Source: Caryophanales bacterium UBA3620 (GTDB lineage: Bacteria > Bacillota_I > Bacilli_A > RF39 > UBA660). Taken from it: a DNA stretch of 9,995 nucleotides. Below, one piece after another: positions 5,514 through 9,995 of the stretch; the stretch's first letter is position 1; each line of letters starts with the position of its first letter. The DNA is taken from the NCBI GenBank assembly GCA_002375205.1, contig DFLL01000001.1:16524-26518 (forward strand), given 5' to 3'. Made by a program: the position numbers and the translations under genes. The notes beneath the pieces were generated by a model, which was given only the letters and a program-made list of their open reading frames with translations, had not been told where the DNA came from and made no database searches.

Positions 5514-7452
5514 TTAAACCACCTCTTTTAGATAATTCATTTGGTCGAATGGGCATATCTTTTGTTGTATTATCATAAAAACAACCAGCCATCTTTTCAT
5601 GTTCATTTTTTACAAATTCATAAAAGAATCCTTTTTGATTTTCTGGTATGATACTATCAATTTCATTAAGTATCTCCTGAAAATACTGATTAGAAAAGTA
5701 TTTTTCACGAATATATTTATGTTGTGGTCCTCTACAACCATTTCTATTATTATTAAATTTTATAATTATCTTTTTTAGTAATTCCATATCATGAGAAACA
5801 TTATAGTCATCTAACATTTTTCTAATTAAATTGTTTTCATTTCGTGCAATTCTTTCTCTATTTATTACTAATATTGGAAGATTTCCAAATTTTTTTGCTG
5901 CTTTAATAGTATTATTTCTATATTCTTCAAATTGTTTTTGTTCTTCTACACTAAGTTGTGAAATATCTTCGCATTCTTGATCCAGAATAATAAAATCTGG
6001 ATTTTTTTTGAAATGTGGGTTTTGTGGATCAGTGTTTTTTCTTTCAAAGTCTAATTCGTTATGCCATTCTCTTGTACTATCTATGAATTTACTAGGTAGG
6101 CTTAGTTTAGAATATATTTTTGCACCCATATTTCTACTATCTGGGGTACTATTAATATCTTTATTGCCACCACCTAAAAACATTGTTTCATCAAAATCAT
6201 AAAAGCCTAATTTTATATGTAGTTTTCCATCTTGCTCTGCAAATGCTAAATTATCATTTCTTATTAAACTTACAGCGTTTATATGACTCCTATACCTATC
6301 ATTATTCCATTCTTCGTAATAATTTGCTTGTCCATTTCCATCTTCTGAGAAAGCACCTAAAGCTTTTACAATTGAATAAAATTGATCTCCTGAATTATAA
6401 ACATTAATACCATCTATATTTGTTAATAAATTTGATTCATTAAATTTAGGTTTGCATTTATTAAATTCATTAGCATAAAGTAATAAAAGATTTTCTTCAA
6501 TCAAACTATTATTAAATAAATTAATTTTAAATTCAGTATCATTTATTAAAGTTGTTGCAACTTCCTTTAATTTATCAATATCTTCACAACCTAATATCAT
6601 TTTTATAGTTGTGAGTTCTATTACACCTTCATTTAATGCTAATTCAGGTGATAAGCCTTCTACATCAAAAGCTTTAACGAAAAATTTAGCATCTGATAAA
6701 TCCATTCCAAATAAAGCATATAGTAAATCATCTTTTAAATCATTTATGTCATTATTAGTTTTTATATCTTCAGATAGCATTTCTTTTATTTTCCCAGTAA
6801 AATCTTTAAGTTCTTCGACATTTTTTGGGAAAATTCCAGTTTTAATTATAAATCCAATATTTCCTATTATTTCATCATTTAAAGTATACTGATTTTCACA
6901 CTCTTTAATTAAATCAAATAAAGAACTAATTTTTTCTAAAAATTTCTCATTATTTCTACCTGGAATAGATGATCTACCCAAACAATCTATAATGGTACCA
7001 ATTAATCTATGTGAATTTATACCATAACTTGATGATAAATCAACTATTTTTTTTATTATGTATAATTCGTAATCATCAAGACTTAATAATCTATCTTGAA
7101 TAATTGTATCTAATGCTAATTCGTTTACGTATGGTTCTAAAAAAGCATACTTTTCTTGTAAAATATAAGGATTTAAAGTTAACAATAATTCATTATTTGT
7201 TTGTAGCATACTTTTTATTTTTTGTTTTTGATAATCGCTTAAATTAGCAGTGTTATATAATTCTTGTATAGCAACAGTATCATTGCTAAGTGTAGCAATA
7301 CTAAATTTATCACACATTTCGTCACATAATTGTACGTAAGGCATAGTATTTTCCCATATAGCACTAAAAACACCAGCAAAAAATTCTTCGTGATTATTAC
7401 AATTCTTACACATTTCACGCCATGCTGTACAAGCTTGTTCTTTTGTTCTCAT
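5506..7452 (-). CDS. Hypothetical protein, 648 aa, accessory
   Basis: Function is not recognised. The frame can start at a TTG (7470), but ATG 7452 is preferred because GAAAGG sits about 11 bases upstream of it and the TTG overlaps that site. There is no signal peptide or membrane helix, so the product should be cytoplasmic. The N-terminus has Cys pairs C15-x2-C18 and C43-x3-C47. Residues about 50-340 are helical and charged. The C-terminal part looks like a separate domain: VYNSGDQFYSIVKALG near 349, SHINAVSLIRND near 386, GFYDFDETMFLGGG near 415-428, WHNELDFER near 461-469, PDFIILDQE near 483-491 and LPILVINRERI near 524-534. I recall this order of motifs from uncharacterised proteins of gut Bacillota. 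The pattern of aromatic-basic strand, Ser-containing strand, then N-E could suggest an ADP-ribosyltransferase-like fold, but this is weak. It lies beside IS debris and is followed by a coupled small ORF. Confidence 0.85.
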   Translation of the reverse strand: MRTKEQACTAWREMCKNCNNHEEFFAGVFSAIWENTMPYVQLCDEMCDKFSIATLSNDTVAIQELYNTANLSDYQKQKIKSMLQTNNELLLTLNPYILQEKYAFLEPYVNELALDTIIQDRLLSLDDYELYIIKKIVDLSSSYGINSHRLIGTIIDCLGRSSIPGRNNEKFLEKISSLFDLIKECENQYTLNDEIIGNIGFIIKTGIFPKNVEELKDFTGKIKEMLSEDIKTNNDINDLKDDLLYALFGMDLSDAKFFVKAFDVEGLSPELALNEGVIELTTIKMILGCEDIDKLKEVATTLINDTEFKINLFNNSLIEENLLLLYANEFNKCKPKFNESNLLTNIDGINVYNSGDQFYSIVKALGAFSEDGNGQANYYEEWNNDRYRSHINAVSLIRNDNLAFAEQDGKLHIKLGFYDFDETMFLGGGNKDINSTPDSRNMGAKIYSKLSLPSKFIDSTREWHNELDFERKNTDPQNPHFKKNPDFIILDQECEDISQLSVEEQKQFEEYRNNTIKAAKKFGNLPILVINRERIARNENNLIRKMLDDYNVSHDMELLKKIIIKFNNNRNGCRGPQHKYIREKYFSNQYFQEILNEIDSIIPENQKGFFYEFVKNEHEKMAGCFYDNTTKDMPIRPNELSKRGGLNV

Positions 7453-7475
7453 TATTTCACTACCTTTCAAACATA

Positions 7476-7506
7476 ATTATATCATTTTTTTTATCAATTT
7501 TATCAA
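7476..7506 (-). promoter_or_regulatory. Promoter of the 648-aa protein gene
   Basis: On the minus strand TTGATA (7506-7501) is followed by 19 bases and TATAAT (7481-7476), with TGA directly before it giving the extended -10 TGATATAAT. The predicted transcript start near 7469 leaves a short leader of about 17 bases containing the GAAAGG ribosome site; this supports ATG 7452 over the upstream TTG. Confidence 0.6.
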
Positions 7507-7507
7507 A

Positions 7508-7535
7508 TTGCTTTAAAATTTTACGAAAATATAGT
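7508..7535 (+). promoter_or_regulatory. Possible promoter of the 7542-7643 RNA
   Basis: TTGCTT (7508-7513), 16 bases, TATAGT (7530-7535). It would diverge from the promoter of the 648-aa gene with the two -35 boxes back to back. Fair match only. Confidence 0.35.
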
Positions 7536-7541
7536 AATATA

Positions 7542-7643
7542 TTTATAGAAGTTAGTTGTATTAACTTATATAGTGATAGTTTCAAATTATCTTATCTATC
7601 ACTCAAATGTTAATATAATCAAACCCCAGTGGTTTGTTTTTTT
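7542..7643 (+). ncRNA. Candidate small RNA with three hairpins
   Basis: Between a possible promoter and a clear terminator lie about 100 bases with three stems: AAGTTA/TAACTT (7549-7554 with 7562-7567), a perfect 8-pair AGTGATAG/CTATCACT (7572-7579 with 7596-7603), and the terminator stem at 7620-7636. No credible ORF lies inside. Its 5' part (AGAAGTTAGT, 7547-7556) is nearly identical to that of the other candidate RNA (AGAAGTAAGT, 5338-5347), and both contain CTCAAAT after a hairpin. Family unknown. An alternative is a decayed gene tail with its terminator. Confidence 0.35.
7620..7643 (+). terminator. Rho-independent terminator, plus strand
   Basis: CAAACC (7620-7625) and GGTTTG (7631-7636) pair perfectly around CCAGT and are followed by seven T (7637-7643). 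No protein gene ends upstream on this strand, which implies an unannotated plus-strand transcript. Confidence 0.8.
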
Positions 7644-7765
7644 ATATCCCATATCTCCTGTAATTACAAGATATACTTGTTTGAAGAAAAATCTATGACT
7701 TTTTGTAGAAACCTTGTGCTATTTATTATCAGCTCGTTTGCAATTAATATAAAGATATTATTATA
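7644..7765. other. Intergenic stretch with no recognisable gene
   Basis: I see no ORF with a ribosome site and no RNA gene here. It contains a short palindrome TGTAATTACA (7659-7668) and a 5-pair hairpin ACAAG-ATATA-CTTGT (7666-7680). Between the next terminator and the membrane-protein gene there is another inverted repeat, ATTGATA/TATCAAT (7809-7815 with 7827-7833), without a T-run. Confidence 0.5.
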
Positions 7766-7798
7766 TAAAAAAACAGTAGCATTATTTGTACCACTGTT
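7766..7798 (-). terminator. Terminator downstream of the membrane-protein gene
   Basis: On the minus strand the arms at 7798-7789 and 7781-7772 form a 10-pair stem (two G-T wobbles) with a 7-base loop. A T-run (the A-run at 7767-7773 of the plus strand) follows. It lies about 60 bases beyond the stop codon at 7860. Confidence 0.75.
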
Positions 7799-7859
7799 TA
7801 ATATTTAAATTGATAATTATATTTTATATCAATATTACCCAAATATAATTATAATAAAC

Positions 7860-8258
7860 TTAACTATTTTTTCTATCAATAAATATAGTTTTTAATATTA
7901 ATCCTATACCTACAGCACATAATCCAAATATTAATAAATATTCAAATAATGTTGATGATACCCAGTTAATTTGAATGCTCATAATAATTGATACAACAAT
8001 TATTAGACTACCTAATAAACATAGCCATTTAGCTAACTTTGATTTAGGTCTAGCTACATACCAGATTACCCCTATAATAAGTGGAATTGTAACAGCACCA
8101 GATGCTACTCTAATAGAGCCAATAGTAAACCCTGCGAACCATCCCGAATAAACTCTAACATGCATCGATAACATAAATAAACCAATTGCCAATAGAATTA
8201 TTCCTACTACAAATTCTAACATTTCATTTTGACTTATTAATTCTTTTTTTTCTTTCAT
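7860..8258 (-). CDS. Small four-helix membrane protein, function unknown
   Basis: This is a 132-aa integral membrane protein. Four hydrophobic segments are visible at about 15-32, 52-69, 76-95 and 103-125. The N-terminus (MKEKKELISQNEM) and C-terminal tail (DRKNS) are charged, so both ends are probably cytoplasmic. SGWFAGF (38-44) and ARPKSKLAKW (69-78) are the most distinctive loops. It resembles small hypothetical membrane proteins found in many Bacillota, but I cannot name a family or a function. The ATG at 8258 is preceded by AGAGGTG (8263-8269) four bases upstream. It lies 87 bp after tex on the same strand and has its own likely promoter and terminator, so co-transcription with tex is optional. 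Confidence 0.85.
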   Translation of the reverse strand: MKEKKELISQNEMLEFVVGIILLAIGLFMLSMHVRVYSGWFAGFTIGSIRVASGAVTIPLIIGVIWYVARPKSKLAKWLCLLGSLIIVVSIIMSIQINWVSSTLFEYLLIFGLCAVGIGLILKTIFIDRKNS

Positions 8259-8276
8259 TCTACACCTCTTTTACTA

Positions 8277-8285
8277 ATTATATCA
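8277..8285 (-). promoter_or_regulatory. Extended -10 promoter of the membrane-protein gene
   Basis: The minus strand reads TGATATAAT, the same extended -10 as upstream of two other genes in this window. A weak TTTAAA lies 17 bases upstream. The start of transcription would fall near 8270, right at the ribosome site, giving a very short leader. Confidence 0.45.
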
Positions 8286-8345
8286 TTAAATCTATTTTTT
8301 TTAAATAATTATATATAGTACTATCTTAATAACATTATATTTTAC

Positions 8346-9995
8346 TTAACCATTCATAGTATTAGGCTTAATTAACGACAAACTAACTTTTCCCTTATCA
8401 AGTGATATCTTATCTACGTAGCAGGTAACTATATCCCCTACTGATACTACTTCCATCGGATGTTTAATATATTTATCTGTTAGTTTAGATATATGAGCGA
8501 GACCATCTTCATGTAGTCCAATATCAATAAATGCTCCAAAATCAACAACATTTCTAACCGTACCAGATAGTTCCATACCAACCACTAAATCTTCTATCTT
8601 TAAAATATTACTCTTTAGTATTGGTTTTTCAAAATCATCACGATAATCCCTATTAGGTTTTTCGAGGGCTTTTATAATATCTTCAAGAGTAAATTTATCA
8701 ACACCTAATTCTTTAGACAAATTATCGATATTAATACTACTAAGTGACTTAGTAAGTCTATCACTACCTAAATCTTTAATACCAAATCCAAGTTTTTCTA
8801 ATAACTTAATCGTAGTGTCATAACTCTCAGGATGAATAGGAGTAACATCCATAGGATTATCTCCACCAATTACTCTCATAAATCCAATAGACTGCTCATA
8901 CACTTTAGGTGTCACAATCCTTTTACTAATAAGTTCATCTCTCGATTTAATCTTACCTTTTTCTTCTCTATATTTAAGAATCTTATCTATTGAAGATTTA
9001 GTTAAACCAGAAATATATTTAAGTATTGACGGACTAGCAGTATTAACATTAACACCAACATTATTAACACATTTAGAAACAACAAAGTCTAAAGATTCAT
9101 CAAGTTTCTTTTCATTAACATCATGTTGATATTGTCCTACCCCAATACTCTTACTATCAATCTTAACAAGTTCTGATAATGGATCTTGTAGTCTTCTTGC
9201 AATACTAATAGCGCTTCTTTTTTCTACCGTTAAATCAGGAAATTCTTTAATAGCAAGGGGACTCGCCGAATATACACTAGCTCCTGCTTCACTTACTATT
9301 ACATACTTAACATCCTTATCCTTATATTCCGAAATAACTTCCGCAACTAATTTTTCACTCTCACGAGATGCAGTTCCATTACCAATTGATATAACATCAA
9401 TATCATACTTCTTAATTAACTCTTTAATTTTATCCTTAGCTTCATTCCATTTATTATGCGGTTCATGTGGATATATAACTGATATATTTAATACATTAGA
9501 AGTACTATCTACAACCGCTAATTTACATCCTGTTCTAAAAGCTGGATCAAAACCAAGTACTGTAATATCTTTCATCGGAGGAGTAAGAAGTAAATTTTCT
9601 AAGTTCTTACCAAAAATATCTATAGCTCCTTCTTCAGCCACTTCTTTAAGTTCTGCTCTTACTTCTCTTTCAATACTAGGAAGTATTAATCTCTTAAAAC
9701 TATCTCTAATCGCATCTTTAACTATCTCCGTACTCTCTTCATTACCTTCTTTAATAATTTTACTATCTAGAAAAGATAATACATAATCATTATCAATTGT
9801 TATACTAACAGTAAGAATACCCTCTTTTTCTCCTCTATTTATTGCAAGTACTCTATGAGGTTTAATATATTTCAGTTTTTCTTCATAATCATAATACATC
9901 TCATATACTTTAGAAGAGCCTTCAGCTCCGTTTTTTAACTTAGTATGAATAACTCCATTATTCTTCATATTGTTTCTAATATATTTTCTATAAAA
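8346..9995 (-). CDS. tex: Tex family transcription accessory / S1 RNA-binding protein, 5'-truncated by window edge
   Basis: Tex is a conserved cytoplasmic nucleic-acid-binding protein linked to transcription and RNA handling. The frame is open to the last base (549 codons visible). The ATG at 9968 is internal, because the residues before it (YRKYIRNNMKNNGVI) continue the Tex alignment; about 170 N-terminal residues are outside. Numbered from that Met, HRVLAINRGEKEG lies at 38-50, the YqgF/RNase H-like domain with GFDPAFRTG (139-147) at about 135-235, and IGVGQYQHDV at 275-284. The helix-hairpin-helix region with VNVNTASPSIL spans about 303-365, and the S1 domain with GTVRNVVDFGAFIDIG about 461-533. 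The domain order and the intact C-terminus are normal. No clear terminator follows the stop, which allows readthrough into the membrane-protein gene. Confidence 0.96.
   Translation of the reverse strand, partial: FYRKYIRNNMKNNGVIHTKLKNGAEGSSKVYEMYYDYEEKLKYIKPHRVLAINRGEKEGILTVSITIDNDYVLSFLDSKIIKEGNEESTEIVKDAIRDSFKRLILPSIEREVRAELKEVAEEGAIDIFGKNLENLLLTPPMKDITVLGFDPAFRTGCKLAVVDSTSNVLNISVIYPHEPHNKWNEAKDKIKELIKKYDIDVISIGNGTASRESEKLVAEVISEYKDKDVKYVIVSEAGASVYSASPLAIKEFPDLTVEKRSAISIARRLQDPLSELVKIDSKSIGVGQYQHDVNEKKLDESLDFVVSKCVNNVGVNVNTASPSILKYISGLTKSSIDKILKYREEKGKIKSRDELISKRIVTPKVYEQSIGFMRVIGGDNPMDVTPIHPESYDTTIKLLEKLGFGIKDLGSDRLTKSLSSINIDNLSKELGVDKFTLEDIIKALEKPNRDYRDDFEKPILKSNILKIEDLVVGMELSGTVRNVVDFGAFIDIGLHEDGLAHISKLTDKYIKHPMEVVSVGDIVTCYVDKISLDKGKVSLSLIKPNTMNG

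Noticed and set aside
390..6892. Other short ORFs on both strands inside the large genes
   Set aside because: They are shadows of the real frames, lack ribosome sites and encode low-complexity peptides.
7453..7470. TTG at 7470 as the start of the large hypothetical gene
   Set aside because: It overlaps the GAAAGG ribosome site and lies at the predicted transcription start; ATG 7452 has correct spacing.
7422..7613. 63-aa hydrophobic plus-strand ORF
   Set aside because: It has no ribosome site, begins inside the oppositely oriented large gene and spans its promoter. The hydrophobicity follows from T-rich DNA, although a terminator does follow at 7620.
9968..9968. ATG at 9968 as the start of Tex
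   Set aside because: In-frame open codons continue to the window end and align with Tex; the N-terminal domain is simply outside the window.
1..9995. CRISPR array, rRNA, replication origin or complete insertion element
   Set aside because: No regularly spaced repeats, rRNA-like sequence, DnaA-box cluster or paired terminal inverted repeats were seen.

Overview
The window is very AT-rich. Intact coding regions end in TAA or TAG, and promoters and Shine-Dalgarno sites follow the Gram-positive pattern (TTGACA/TATAAT with frequent extended -10, AGGAGG-type ribosome sites, short hairpin-plus-T-run terminators). Together with the gene families, this points to a low-GC Bacillota, possibly one of the uncultured Bacilli/Mollicutes-like gut lineages. 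All 17 Trp codons I located are TGG, so the standard bacterial code applies and the mycoplasma code does not.

Layout. Positions 1-1023 (+) hold the C-terminal three quarters of an alanine/glycine:cation symporter that starts before the window. It converges, with a 14-bp gap, on a HerA-like ATPase of the DUF853/YjgR family (1038-2558, -). A 114-bp divergent promoter region separates that gene from a cation diffusion facilitator (2673-3791, +) whose membrane metal-site pattern resembles Mn exporters. Positions 3850-7860 look like an accessory patch. It contains a PD-(D/E)XK-like gene broken by one in-frame TGA (3910-4671), a tRNA-Gly(UCC) with its own promoter and terminator (4771-4844), a decayed IS256-family transposase tail (about 4951-5211), an unrecognised 648-aa protein (5506-7452, -), and a 24-codon small ORF overlapping that gene's stop (5439-5513, -). 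Two hairpin-rich plus-strand stretches, both ending in terminator-like structures, flank the 648-aa gene and may be small RNAs. From 7860 on the genes are again ordinary: a four-helix membrane protein (7860-8258, -), and the transcription/RNA-binding protein Tex (8346 to beyond 9995, -), cut by the window end.

How they relate. The symporter, metal transporter, DUF853 ATPase, membrane protein and Tex are unrelated chromosomal functions with mostly separate promoters. Only Tex and the membrane gene, 87 bp apart on the same strand, could share a transcript. The 648-aa protein and the small ORF look translationally coupled. The points most worth checking are the single TGA in an otherwise open nuclease-like gene, the near-complementary copy of the tRNA-Gly anticodon arm beside the IS remnant, and the 648-aa protein with its coupled peptide and flanking RNA-like units.
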